Positions 1 to 6,867 of a DNA stretch of 7,319 nucleotides are shown piece by piece (position 1 is the first letter of the stretch; each line of letters begins with the position of its first letter). Made by a program: the position numbers and the translations under genes. The stretch spans positions 1 to 7,319 of the forward strand of contig VBPP01000203.1 in the NCBI GenBank assembly GCA_005877365.1, read 5' to 3'. This stretch comes from Nitrososphaerota archaeon. GTDB taxonomy: Archaea > Thermoproteota > Nitrososphaeria > Nitrososphaerales > Gagatemarchaeaceae. Below the pieces are notes generated by a model. The model was not told the origin of the DNA. It did no database searches and was given only the letters and a program-made list of their open reading frames with translations.

Positions 1-73
1 GCCGCGTCTGTCTGTGGCTTCTGCTTGTTGATTGGTTGCCTAGCCGTCTGAAGGGCAATGTGGGCGTCGTAAT

Positions 74-82
74 GCTTTTAGG
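74..82 (+). promoter_or_regulatory. Weak candidate TATA box for the Mo hydroxylase operon
   Basis: The stretch GCTTTTAGG lies about 31 nt upstream of the ATG at 109 and is the most TATA-like sequence in the 108 bases before the operon. It is a poor match to an archaeal box, and only a faint purine-rich GGAAAG precedes the start. The operon could instead be transcribed from beyond the left edge. Confidence 0.2.
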
Positions 83-108
83 TCCCACAAGAAGAAATCG
101 GAAAGCAC

Positions 109-2292
109 ATGAAGCGTAGATACATCGGGCAAAGTGTCCAGCGTTTTAGAGACCCTTTCTTCGTGACCGGAAAGGGTAAGTTCGTTGCGGATGTTTATTT
201 GCCCGGGATGCTCCACGCGGCTATACTCAGGAGTCCGTACGCTTACGCAAAGATCAACAGCATAAACACGAAGAAAGCGTCTAAACATCCAGGCGTCGTA
301 GCCGTGATGACGGGAATCGAAGCGGCGAAGCTGTCGAAACCCATCCCCTTCATGTACTCGCCCACTGGTTTCGGCTCAAAGACGGCCGATGTTTACGGCC
401 TTGCTACCGACCGCGCCCGGTACGTCGGAGAGCCCGTTGCCGCCGTCGTTGCGGTGAACAAGCTGGTGGCGTACGAGGCGCTGGAACTAGTCGAGGTTGA
501 TTATACCCCGCTCACACCCGTAGTCGACGCGGAGAGGGCTTTGGAGCCCGGCTCCCCTCTCGTCTACGAGCCGTGGGGAGACAACCTGCTCCTGAAGATG
601 TCGTTCAGAGGAGGCGACGTAGACAGAGCCTTCAAGGAAGCGGACTATGTGATCAAGGACTCGCTGAAGTCCCACAGATACACGGGGGTGCCCATTGAGC
701 CGCGAGCGTACGTCGCCGATTATGACCAGGCGAACGGAAAGCTCACCCTGTACGCCACAACCCAACAACCTCACCCGCTGAGGACGACGCTGGCCGCCGC
801 CCTCGACATCTCCGAGAACAATATTCACGTCATTCAGCCGGACGTCGGAGGCGCATTCGGCGTGAAGACGCCTCCCTACCAGGAGGAGATCCTCCTTCCG
901 ATTCTCGCCATCTCGACAGGAAAGCCGGTGAAGTGGGTTGAAGAGCGAAGGGAGAATTTCCTTGCTGGAGGACATGCGAGAGAGATGGTGCATCACTTCG
1001 AAGTCGCATTCAACAGAGACGGGCGCGTGGTCGGCCTGAGGGAGAAGATGATTGCCGATACCGGGGCACCGTCGCCGCTAATTGGGTGGGGGATGGCGTT
1101 CGTGGGTGCCATCCACATCCCGGGCGTGTACAAGATCGAGAATGTCGAGGTCGAATCGCTTATGGTCGTCACGAACAAGGCTCCGTGGAACGCGTACAGG
1201 GGCTACGGCAAGGAGAACTCGAACCTGCTGATGGAGAGATGCATGGACCTGGTCGCGAGAAAGCTGGGAATATCTCCAATCGAGACGAGACTCAAGAACT
1301 TCGTCCAGCCACAGGAGTTTCCGTTCAAACAGGTATCCGGTCAAGTCCTCGACAGCGGCGACTATCCGAAGGTCCTCAACAGGCTACTGCAGATGTCTGA
1401 ATACGACGAACTTAGAGAGGAGCGGGAACGCCTCCGGCGTCAGGGAAAGTACGTCGGCATCGGCGTAGTCTTCGAAGTCGCCCCGGGAGGCGCGTGCCTC
1501 CCCGACTCGTACATCACCGGGTACGACGGAACTACCGTAAGGGTTGCTCCCACGGGAAAGGTCACGGTTCTCACAGGTATTACCTCGCCCGGCACCGGGA
1601 ATGAGACGATGATCGGGCAAGTCGTCGCTGACGAGCTGGGCACCAGCATAGGCGACGTCTCGGTCATCCAGGGTGATACCGACAAGTGTCCGTACGGACT
1701 GGGAAACTTCAGCGACCGGAGCACCATCGTCGGCGCTTCTTCGGCCATGCTCGCCGCGAAGGACATCCGGGAAAAGATGCTGAAGGTCGCCGCGTCAATG
1801 CTCGAGGCGAGCCCGGAGGACCTCGACATCGAGGAGAGCAGGTTTTTCGTGAAGGGCGTGCCCTCGAAATTTCTCAAGTTCGCGGACGTGAGCCAAACTA
1901 TCTACAGGAGGCCCTACGACTGCGCGATCGATATAGAACCGGGACTCGAAGCGACCCGCTACTTCCGAACTCTGAACGCGACTCATATCCCCGACGAGCA
2001 GGGAAGGATTAGTACGTATCCCTCGTATCCGAACATGGCTCACTTAGCCTTCGTCGAGGTTGACGGCGAGACGGGCGAGGTAAAGATACTGAAGTACGCG
2101 GCCGTCCACGATTGCGGTTTTGTCATGAATCCCATGATGGTCGAAGGGCAGCTGCACGGAGGGATTGTGCAGGGCATCGGCGGCGCGCTCTACGAGAATC
2201 TTGTCTACGATGACTCAGGACAATTGCTCCTCCTTATGGCACCAAGGGGGTGGGCGAGTCGGGACCCGTGGGCGCGCCATCCGTTCTCATAA
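109..2292 (+). CDS. Xanthine dehydrogenase family molybdopterin-binding (large) subunit, 3' end frameshifted
   Basis: This is the catalytic large subunit (CoxL/CutL/XdhA type) of a molybdenum hydroxylase, which inserts an oxygen from water into a substrate C-H bond at a Mo-molybdopterin cofactor. The N-terminus (YIGQSVQRFRDPFFVTGKGK) fits the family start, supporting ATG 109. Visible motifs are the a/b hammerhead domain (about residues 15-140), VGGAFGVK at 246-253, the active-site loop AYRGYGKE at 362-369, TSPGTGNETMIGQVVADELG before 520, QGDTD at 521-525, and VEGQLHGGIVQGIGGALYE near the end. The loop lacks the CSFR signature of true CO dehydrogenase, so the substrate is unknown. After YDDSGQLL the frame runs into an unrelated tail ending at 2292. 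The family's usual next segment is missing, and the GVGE motif follows in another frame. It is the first gene of an L-M-S operon. The family call is firm. The gene product as written is probably inactive. Confidence 0.9.
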   Translation: MKRRYIGQSVQRFRDPFFVTGKGKFVADVYLPGMLHAAILRSPYAYAKINSINTKKASKHPGVVAVMTGIEAAKLSKPIPFMYSPTGFGSKTADVYGLATDRARYVGEPVAAVVAVNKLVAYEALELVEVDYTPLTPVVDAERALEPGSPLVYEPWGDNLLLKMSFRGGDVDRAFKEADYVIKDSLKSHRYTGVPIEPRAYVADYDQANGKLTLYATTQQPHPLRTTLAAALDISENNIHVIQPDVGGAFGVKTPPYQEEILLPILAISTGKPVKWVEERRENFLAGGHAREMVHHFEVAFNRDGRVVGLREKMIADTGAPSPLIGWGMAFVGAIHIPGVYKIENVEVESLMVVTNKAPWNAYRGYGKENSNLLMERCMDLVARKLGISPIETRLKNFVQPQEFPFKQVSGQVLDSGDYPKVLNRLLQMSEYDELREERERLRRQGKYVGIGVVFEVAPGGACLPDSYITGYDGTTVRVAPTGKVTVLTGITSPGTGNETMIGQVVADELGTSIGDVSVIQGDTDKCPYGLGNFSDRSTIVGASSAMLAAKDIREKMLKVAASMLEASPEDLDIEESRFFVKGVPSKFLKFADVSQTIYRRPYDCAIDIEPGLEATRYFRTLNATHIPDEQGRISTYPSYPNMAHLAFVEVDGETGEVKILKYAAVHDCGFVMNPMMVEGQLHGGIVQGIGGALYENLVYDDSGQLLLLMAPRGWASRDPWARHPFS

Positions 2293-2402
2293 GCGCCGTG
2301 GAGGACGCGCTTTCATCGCTCGGCGTGAAGATAACTGAACTGCCCCTGACACCCAATAAGGTCTGGGAACTAATCCGAGACGCAAAACGAAGACTAAAGT
2401 GA
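2238..2402 (+). pseudogene. Detached C-terminal end of the Mo hydroxylase large subunit, out of frame
   Basis: Reading this stretch in the third frame gives GTKGVGESGPVGAPSV, then a helix-rich tail ending ELPLTPNKVWELIRDAKRRLK and TGA at 2400-2402. This is the usual C-terminus of the large subunit. Family knowledge places the catalytic base glutamate in the GVGE motif, here codon 2256-2258. Just upstream in the same frame the codons read APPY, matching the Pro-rich lead-in to this motif in homologues. The fragment has no start of its own and lies 12 nt before the FAD-subunit ATG, so the undamaged gene probably ended at 2402. From memory of homologues, roughly 25-35 residues are missing between the two parts. 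Confidence 0.85.
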
Positions 2403-2404
2403 GA
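2400..2404 (+). promoter_or_regulatory. Ribosome binding site of the FAD subunit
   Basis: GTGAG lies 10 nt before the ATG at 2415 and overlaps the original stop codon of the large subunit (TGA 2400-2402). This suggests translational coupling in the intact operon. An ATG at 2418 directly follows and could also be used. Confidence 0.4.
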
Positions 2405-2414
2405 TGGCAACCCG

Positions 2415-3332
2415 ATGATGAACAAGCCCTTCGAGTATTTCGCACCGAAGAGCGCAGGGGAAGCGGTTTCGCTCCTGAAGAAGCATGGCTCGAGCGCCAG
2501 GTTGCTTGCGGGCGGCCAGAGTCTTGTCCCGCTGATGAACCTCGGATTGGCCGCTCCTAGACAGATAATCGACCTTACTCGCATCAAAAAAAAGAAGGAC
2601 CCCCTCTCGTATGTCACGGCGAACAATGATTCTCTGATGATTGGTTCTATGACGACACACTCGGAAGTTGAGCGCTCCCGGTTGATTCGAAAGCACTGTC
2701 TGATTCTCAGCGAAACCGCGGCCACCATAGCGGACGTTCAGGTGCGGAATCGTGGCACCATAGGAGGGTCTGTGTGTCACGCGGATCCAGCGGGAGACTA
2801 CCTCGCCCCTCTCGTCGCCATCGACGCTGAGTTCCGGGCCATCAATTCAAGAATGAAGGGAAGGACGATCTCCGCCGACAAATTCTTCAGGGACATGTTT
2901 ACCACAGCTCTCAAACAGGACGAACTACTCACTGAGATTCGAGTCCCGAGACAGAACCGCCCAAGAAGGGGAAGCGCCTATGTGAAGCACAAGTACGTCG
3001 AGGGGGGATTTGCGATAGTCGGCGCAGCGGCGGTCGTGTCGCTGAACAAGGACGGCAGCTGTGATCGCGTTAGCGTGGTCTTGAGCGGAGTGAGGGCAAC
3101 TCCTCTGAGATTGGGTGAAATCGAGAAAAGGTTTCATGGCAAGAGCCTGGACGAGCGGGCAATCGAAGAGGCTGGCCAGCTCGCCTATGAGGAGGTCCGT
3201 GAGCCCCTTTCAGACATCCACGCTACCTCAGACTACAGACGCGAGATGTCAAGGATTTACACAAAGAGAGCGATAAGATTGGCGGCAGCCAGGGCCGGGG
3301 CGCGCGAGACAAAAAAGACGGAGGAAGGGTGA
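2415..3332 (+). CDS. Xanthine dehydrogenase family FAD-binding (medium) subunit
   Basis: This is the flavoprotein subunit (CoxM/CutM type) that passes electrons from the iron-sulfur subunit to an external acceptor through FAD. The 305-residue length is normal. The FAD-binding half shows AGGQSLVPLMNL at residues 32-43 and TIGGSVCHADPAGD at 115-128, the two loops that hold the pyrophosphate of FAD in this family. A CO-dehydrogenase flavoprotein C-terminal domain follows from about residue 180 (EGGFAIVGAAAVV at 196-208). An uninterrupted run of eight A at 2586-2593 encodes part of a KKKK patch, but the frame stays open and the gene looks intact. It sits 12 nt after the original end of the large-subunit gene and 9 nt before the iron-sulfur subunit gene, so all three are co-transcribed. 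Confidence 0.93.
   Translation: MMNKPFEYFAPKSAGEAVSLLKKHGSSARLLAGGQSLVPLMNLGLAAPRQIIDLTRIKKKKDPLSYVTANNDSLMIGSMTTHSEVERSRLIRKHCLILSETAATIADVQVRNRGTIGGSVCHADPAGDYLAPLVAIDAEFRAINSRMKGRTISADKFFRDMFTTALKQDELLTEIRVPRQNRPRRGSAYVKHKYVEGGFAIVGAAAVVSLNKDGSCDRVSVVLSGVRATPLRLGEIEKRFHGKSLDERAIEEAGQLAYEEVREPLSDIHATSDYRREMSRIYTKRAIRLAAARAGARETKKTEEG
3328..3332 (+). promoter_or_regulatory. Shine-Dalgarno GGTGA that fixes a TTG start
   Basis: GGTGA, a strong match to the archaeal/bacterial anti-Shine-Dalgarno, ends 9 nt before TTG 3342 and contains the stop codon of the FAD subunit (TGA 3330-3332). It supports the unusual TTG start and suggests coupled translation of the two subunits. Confidence 0.65.
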
Positions 3333-3341
3333 CGCAAAACC

Positions 3342-3863
3342 TTGCCTCGCGTTACAGTGAAGCTCAGGGTCAATCACGAGAAGAAGGAAGTAGAAGTTGA
3401 CACCAGAACCCTGCTAGTCGACCTGTTGAGGGACGAATTCATGCTTACTGGAACCCATGTCGGCTGCCTGACAGGCAACTGCGGGGCATGCACCGTCATC
3501 ATGGACGACCTCTCAGTGAAGTCATGCACCGTGCTTGCGGCTCAGGCAAACGAGGCGGATATCATGACGATTGAAGGCCTATCACCCCGTCAGGATGGCG
3601 GCGGCGGCGGCGCCAAGCTGCACCCAATACAGGAGGCGTTCATCAAACACCACGGTCTGCAGTGCGGATTCTGCACGCCAGGGATGATATTGTCGGCCTA
3701 CCAGTTGCTCCGACGGAACTCCAAACCTACCGAAGACGAGATCCGCGTAGCCATAGCCGGGAACCTGTGCCGGTGCACGGGATACCAAAACATAATCAAA
3801 GCCATCGGGGCGGCTTCGGAAGAGATGAGGAGCCGAGCCGGAAAGCAGTCGCTCAGAAGCTGA
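3342..3863 (+). CDS. Xanthine dehydrogenase family [2Fe-2S] (small) subunit
   Basis: This is the electron-transfer subunit (CoxS/CutS type) with two [2Fe-2S] clusters linking the Mo site to FAD. The N-terminal plant-ferredoxin-like cluster uses Cys42, Cys47, Cys50 and Cys62 (GCLTGNCGACTV). The C-terminal four-helix domain uses Cys108, Cys111, Cys143 and Cys145 (QCGFCTPGM and NLCRCTGYQN). All eight ligands are present. It starts at TTG, supported by the preceding GGTGA and by the alignment of PRVTVKLRVN with the family N-terminus. The 173-residue length is typical. Between the two domains five GGC repeats (3597-3611) encode a GGGGG tract where relatives usually have a short linker. It is last in the operon, and the next gene lies on the other strand. 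Confidence 0.94.
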   Translation: MPRVTVKLRVNHEKKEVEVDTRTLLVDLLRDEFMLTGTHVGCLTGNCGACTVIMDDLSVKSCTVLAAQANEADIMTIEGLSPRQDGGGGGAKLHPIQEAFIKHHGLQCGFCTPGMILSAYQLLRRNSKPTEDEIRVAIAGNLCRCTGYQNIIKAIGAASEEMRSRAGKQSLRS

Positions 3864-3892
3864 ATAGAAGAGCTCCCCTGATGCTCGACTGC

Positions 3893-3898
3893 AAAAAA
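3893..3898 (-). terminator. Possible T-run terminator for the PxpA gene
   Basis: On the - strand this reads TTTTTT, about 76 nt past the PxpA stop, inside a small dyad (GACTG at 3887-3891 and CAGTC at 3899-3903). Archaeal termination often needs only a T-rich stretch. The stem is only 5 bp and the T-run is in its loop, so this is a weak call. The 110-nt gap between the convergent genes (3864-3973) holds no other clear signal and no gene. Confidence 0.25.
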
Positions 3899-3973
3899 CA
3901 GTCCATCAACAACAAGTCTACAGAGGAGAAGGGATTTTCCGGGAAGAGGGGACCTCGCTTCAGAGGACGCTAA

Positions 3974-4777
3974 CTAGACTATTTCGCTCACGGGAACCTT
4001 CTCGATGCCCTCCCTGCTGAACTCCTCCTCGAGCGCTTCGAGTAGCTCGACGACATTCGGCGTATCCGAATGCACGAGAAGGGACTGTGGTCTGTACGGT
4101 ATTGGATTCCTTTTTACATCAAGCAGAACCCCGTCCTTAATCATCTTCAGGGCCCGGCTGACTCTGTATTCGATATCCACAGGAGGATGCTCTCGCAGCA
4201 TCACCAGCGAACCGTCCTGATTGTAGTCCATGTCGGCGATGGCGTACGCGACCGTTCTTAACCCCGCGCGCTTTGCGATGTCATCCAAGATGTACTTGGG
4301 ACCAGGTCCGCCTCTCGCGCCGTACATGATTAGCCTCTTCTCCGAGTCGAGCTGAAGCATCGCGTTCACGTACGCGTTGGCATATTTTTCCTCGTACCAA
4401 GACATGAGGCAAGCGATGCCGTGAATGAGGACGTGCTGAAGATTCCCGATTCCTTCTGAGGCAGCCATCGCCCTCAGGGCTCCGGTCTGGTAGACGACGT
4501 AGTCCGTCAACTCTTCGGGAGTTACTTCCATCCGTCTCCTGCCGAATCCGACTAGATCTGGGAGGCCGGGGTGTGCGCCCACCCTCACGCCATATTTCTT
4601 CGCCAGCTTGACTGTCTTCCTCATCACGTGCGGGTCTCCCGCGTGAAAACCACAGGCAACGTTGCAGCTGGTTACGTGGGCGAGGATTTCCTCATCAAGA
4701 CCGGGACTGCCCAAGTTCCAGTGACCAAAGCTTTCTCCCATGTCTACGTTAATGTCGATTTTGTATGATCTAGCCAC
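3974..4777 (-). CDS. pxpA: Divergent LamB/YcsF family protein, PxpA-like (5-oxoprolinase subunit A family)
   Basis: PxpA works with PxpB and PxpC to hydrolyse 5-oxoproline to glutamate with ATP. This protein has the family's N-terminal metal/sugar-deacetylase-like barrel signature: DINVDMGESFG at residues 8-18, CNVACGFHAGDP at 38-49, and GAHPGLPDLVGFGRR at 67-81. The 267-residue length is slightly longer than usual. The start is GTG (4775-4777), chosen because it gives the standard N-terminus and has a TATA-like box at leaderless distance. Two normally well conserved motifs are changed. KPHGALY has become LIHGIAC (117-123), and the C-terminal VHGDTP has become VHSDTP (235-240). The VFADR-like segment is also altered (YAIADMDYN, 178-186). 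It lies 103 nt downstream of the PxpC-like gene. Family membership is firm, but activity on 5-oxoproline is uncertain. Confidence 0.88.
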   Translation of the reverse strand: MARSYKIDINVDMGESFGHWNLGSPGLDEEILAHVTSCNVACGFHAGDPHVMRKTVKLAKKYGVRVGAHPGLPDLVGFGRRRMEVTPEELTDYVVYQTGALRAMAASEGIGNLQHVLIHGIACLMSWYEEKYANAYVNAMLQLDSEKRLIMYGARGGPGPKYILDDIAKRAGLRTVAYAIADMDYNQDGSLVMLREHPPVDIEYRVSRALKMIKDGVLLDVKRNPIPYRPQSLLVHSDTPNVVELLEALEEEFSREGIEKVPVSEIV

Positions 4778-4800
4778 AACTACGCCGAAAGTGAATTCGA

Positions 4801-4809
4801 AATTTAAGG
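4801..4809 (-). promoter_or_regulatory. Candidate archaeal TATA box for the PxpA-like gene
   Basis: On the - strand CTTAAATTT is centred about 27 nt upstream of the GTG at 4777, within an AT-rich patch (another, TTTATTTG, lies about 10 nt further upstream) in otherwise GC-rich DNA. That spacing would place transcription at or one to three bases before the start codon, giving a leaderless mRNA. No Shine-Dalgarno is visible before the GTG, which agrees with this. It would let the PxpA-like gene be transcribed separately from the genes upstream. Confidence 0.45.
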
Positions 4810-4880
4810 CTTGTCAAATAAATTCTGAACGAGATAGCCTGCACAAGAGGCAGTATGATTGTACGGTACCATTGTCTCAT

Positions 4881-5864
4881 TCACGCGACCACGATGTTGT
4901 TTCTGTCGACCATCTTGCCGAGCTCCACGCGGGCACGCCTCGCTTCCTCCAGTGTTACCGCCCTGAATCTTATCCTGTCGTATGCCTTCACCTGCGCCAG
5001 TCGCCACATGTCAGCGCCGACGAGCGTGGCGACGCTCGTGTAACCCGTAAGACTCACACCGTCAACACCGCAGACGGTGGGAACCTCTCCGGCAACGCCC
5101 ACGATGCCGAGGCCGCAGTAGACGAGGTTGATGTTTGAGGGGTGGGCCCCCGAAGGCGGCCTCCTTTCGGGCGGTCTCCACGCGTGAGGAGGACCGGACA
5201 AGCGAACTCCCACTCGGTCGAATAGGGGGGTAACCTTCCAGGCGTACTTCCCAGACGCGTACATCTCAAAGAGAAAGTCGTCCTCGAAATAATCGTCCTG
5301 GGGCCCGAGAATGACCCTGAGTTCCAGCTCCTTCGGATAATTCGGGATGAGCTCGTCCCTCATCTGTCTGCCATCACGATGGCTGGAGCTAGACGTCGTC
5401 GTCTTGGTTCTCACGGTATCTCCTTTTGTCAGCTTTCTTCCCCCGAGACCTCCTATCCCTCCTTGAACATAGGTCGACTTGCTTCCAAGAAAGGGTGGGA
5501 CGTCGATTCCACCGCTCACGGCGACGTATGCCCTGCAGCCGCTCTTGCACAGTCCAAAGGAGAGTACGTTCCCCCTCTCTACTTCGATGCTTCTCCACAT
5601 CGGCACTGGATTGCCGTTCAGCATCGGCGTAAGGTTCGCACCCGTGATCGCTATGTCCGTCTGGTCCGCAAACTCCAACTTCGGTCCCATGATGGCGACC
5701 TCCAGACCCGCTTCGCCCTCGGGATTCCCGACGATCAGGTTCGCCAGCCTGAAAGCCACGCTGTCAAACGGCCCCGAGGGTGGAATACCCACGTCCCAGT
5801 AGCCGAGCCTTCCCGGAAAATCCTGAATGGTTGTTTCGAGCCCCCCATCAATCACCTTAAACAT
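4881..5864 (-). CDS. pxpC: Carboxyltransferase-domain subunit, PxpC/KipA-like (allophanate hydrolase subunit 2 family)
   Basis: This belongs to the AHS2/KipA family, which includes 5-oxoprolinase subunit C and one half of the carboxyltransferase domain of urea carboxylase. It starts TTIQDFPGRLGYWDVG (residues 11-26) followed by IPPSGPFDS. It then shows GNPEGEAGLEV, PVPMW (86-90), YVAVSGGIDVPPFLGSKST (113-131), RVGVRLSGPP (217-226), HPSNIN (241-246) and a closing RFRAVTLEEA (299-308). The PGRLGYWDVG, PVPMW and HPSN segments recall urea carboxylase more than classical KipA. A Ser/Thr-rich linker (155-162) precedes the second half. Its 327 residues are normal and the protein looks intact. Its ATG overlaps the end of the PxpB-like gene by 8 nt (ATGTTTAA), so the two are translationally coupled and probably form a heteromer. 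The true substrate is unknown. Confidence 0.87.
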   Translation of the reverse strand: MFKVIDGGLETTIQDFPGRLGYWDVGIPPSGPFDSVAFRLANLIVGNPEGEAGLEVAIMGPKLEFADQTDIAITGANLTPMLNGNPVPMWRSIEVERGNVLSFGLCKSGCRAYVAVSGGIDVPPFLGSKSTYVQGGIGGLGGRKLTKGDTVRTKTTTSSSSHRDGRQMRDELIPNYPKELELRVILGPQDDYFEDDFLFEMYASGKYAWKVTPLFDRVGVRLSGPPHAWRPPERRPPSGAHPSNINLVYCGLGIVGVAGEVPTVCGVDGVSLTGYTSVATLVGADMWRLAQVKAYDRIRFRAVTLEEARRARVELGKMVDRNNIVVA

Positions 5865-6867
5865 GATGCGCGCCGCCAGACCAAGGTCTCTTCCTCAACT
5901 CCATCTCGGAGTCCTCCCTCACCTCCTCCAAGAATTCCAGGTACTTCCTCATGCTGAACAGGTCATAACTCGTGATCCTGTACCTGTAGGTACCTTCCTG
6001 AACTTCCTTCTCAATCTGGATATACTCCTCCTCGCCTATCGGGTAGAATCTTATGCGGTCGCCTACGTGCGCGAGTTGAATCGATTTCTTGAAGGCGGGG
6101 TTCCGCTGCTCTGGCTCATACATCTTCACAGGTGTTCTTCCTATCATCTGATATCCTCCGGGACTCCTCAGAGGATAGATGACTTTGTCCGCCGTCCCCA
6201 CCCCCAGCGTTCCTTGGGGGGTCCAGGTTCTCGAGGGGTTGTATTTGGGGGCTCGGATTTCGTATCTCGGATCCAGCGGAAACGCGTTGGCATTTCCAGG
6301 CATCCATCCCATATTCGCCACCCAATGATCCGGGGTCGTCGTGTACTCGATCAGTTGATCGAGGTCCCTCAACCCATTGTACTTTATGACCACTTCGCAG
6401 TTGTCTTCAACCGGCTTCATCATCTTCGCACTGTAATCTTTCGCCGCCTCGATGGTCCATTTGTCGTGGAAGAGAACGGGAATCTCAATCAACCTGGAGG
6501 GGAGGACCGTCTCTTCGATAGAGGAGATTTTCTTCTTCTCTATCTCTTTGAGCTTGGCCACCAGCTCGACAAACGATACGATGAGGTCGTCGTAGAAGGT
6601 GAGGACGGCTAGCTGGCCGACGCACGTTTCGAGGATGCCCGGAATCTTGCTCTTCTTGATTTCCTTCTCAAACGCGAGGGCCTTGCAGTTTACGATTATG
6701 TTTAGACGGTCTCCGAACTCGACGAGCAAGTACCTATCTCCGCTCGGGAGATACCTCGCCTCCTCGTACTCTCCAAAGGGGGGCCTGCCCCTGCGATAAG
6801 CGGAGTAGGGGGTCCGCAATCTCTCCAGCGAGCCCGCCGCCTGACTAGACAATCGTGTACCCTCCAT
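5857..6867 (-). CDS. pxpB: Carboxyltransferase-domain subunit, PxpB/KipI-like (allophanate hydrolase subunit 1 family), long form
   Basis: This is an AHS1/KipI family protein, the partner of the subunit encoded just downstream. The entry GDRYLLVEFGD (residues 43-53) is the normal family start, so the ~40 residues before it are extra. The core has PVLFHDKWTIEAAKDY (130-145), LDPRYEIRAPKYNPSRTWTP (198-217), YPLRSPGGYQMIGRTP (231-246) and GDRIRFYPIGEEEY (269-282). From there a C-terminal extension (YRYRITSYDLFSMRKYLEFL, about 294-313) continues to residue 336, against roughly 220-240 for usual PxpB. The KYNPSRTWTP segment and the extension match what I remember of the urea carboxylase carboxyltransferase domain. 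The ATG at 6865-6867 overlaps the upstream SDR gene by 23 nt. A TTG at 6850-6852, preceded by GGAGG, is an alternative start. Function in 5-oxoproline or another carboxylation/lactam reaction is open. Confidence 0.85.
   Translation of the reverse strand: MEGTRLSSQAAGSLERLRTPYSAYRRGRPPFGEYEEARYLPSGDRYLLVEFGDRLNIIVNCKALAFEKEIKKSKIPGILETCVGQLAVLTFYDDLIVSFVELVAKLKEIEKKKISSIEETVLPSRLIEIPVLFHDKWTIEAAKDYSAKMMKPVEDNCEVVIKYNGLRDLDQLIEYTTTPDHWVANMGWMPGNANAFPLDPRYEIRAPKYNPSRTWTPQGTLGVGTADKVIYPLRSPGGYQMIGRTPVKMYEPEQRNPAFKKSIQLAHVGDRIRFYPIGEEEYIQIEKEVQEGTYRYRITSYDLFSMRKYLEFLEEVREDSEMELRKRPWSGGAHHV

Noticed and set aside
3..120. A frame open from the left edge to a TAG at 118-120, possibly the tail of an upstream gene
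   Set aside because: It is only 38 codons with no recognisable motif, and it overlaps the large-subunit start. Chance openness of this length is common, so it was not annotated.
487..996. A 169-codon open frame on the - strand
   Set aside because: It is antisense to the conserved large-subunit core, which is plainly coding on the + strand.
2245..2252. The G5 run in AAGGGGGTGG as a slippage or programmed frameshift site
   Set aside because: The correct frame already reads PPYGTKG before the run, so the frame change happens upstream of it. A segment is also missing, which slippage cannot explain.
4140..4660. A possible hidden frameshift in the PxpA-like gene explaining its odd KPHGALY and HGD replacements
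   Set aside because: The surrounding residues remain aligned to the family on both sides of each motif in one frame, and the gene is full length, so these look like true substitutions.
5379..5957. A 192-codon open frame on the + strand
   Set aside because: It lies antisense to the PxpC-like gene. The composition is typical of a GC-rich shadow frame (Arg/Ser/Pro-rich).
5827..6612. A 261-codon open frame on the + strand opposite the PxpB- and PxpC-like genes
   Set aside because: It is antisense to well-supported coding sequence, its translation is rich in His, Arg and Leu without any recognisable domain, and it has no ribosome site.
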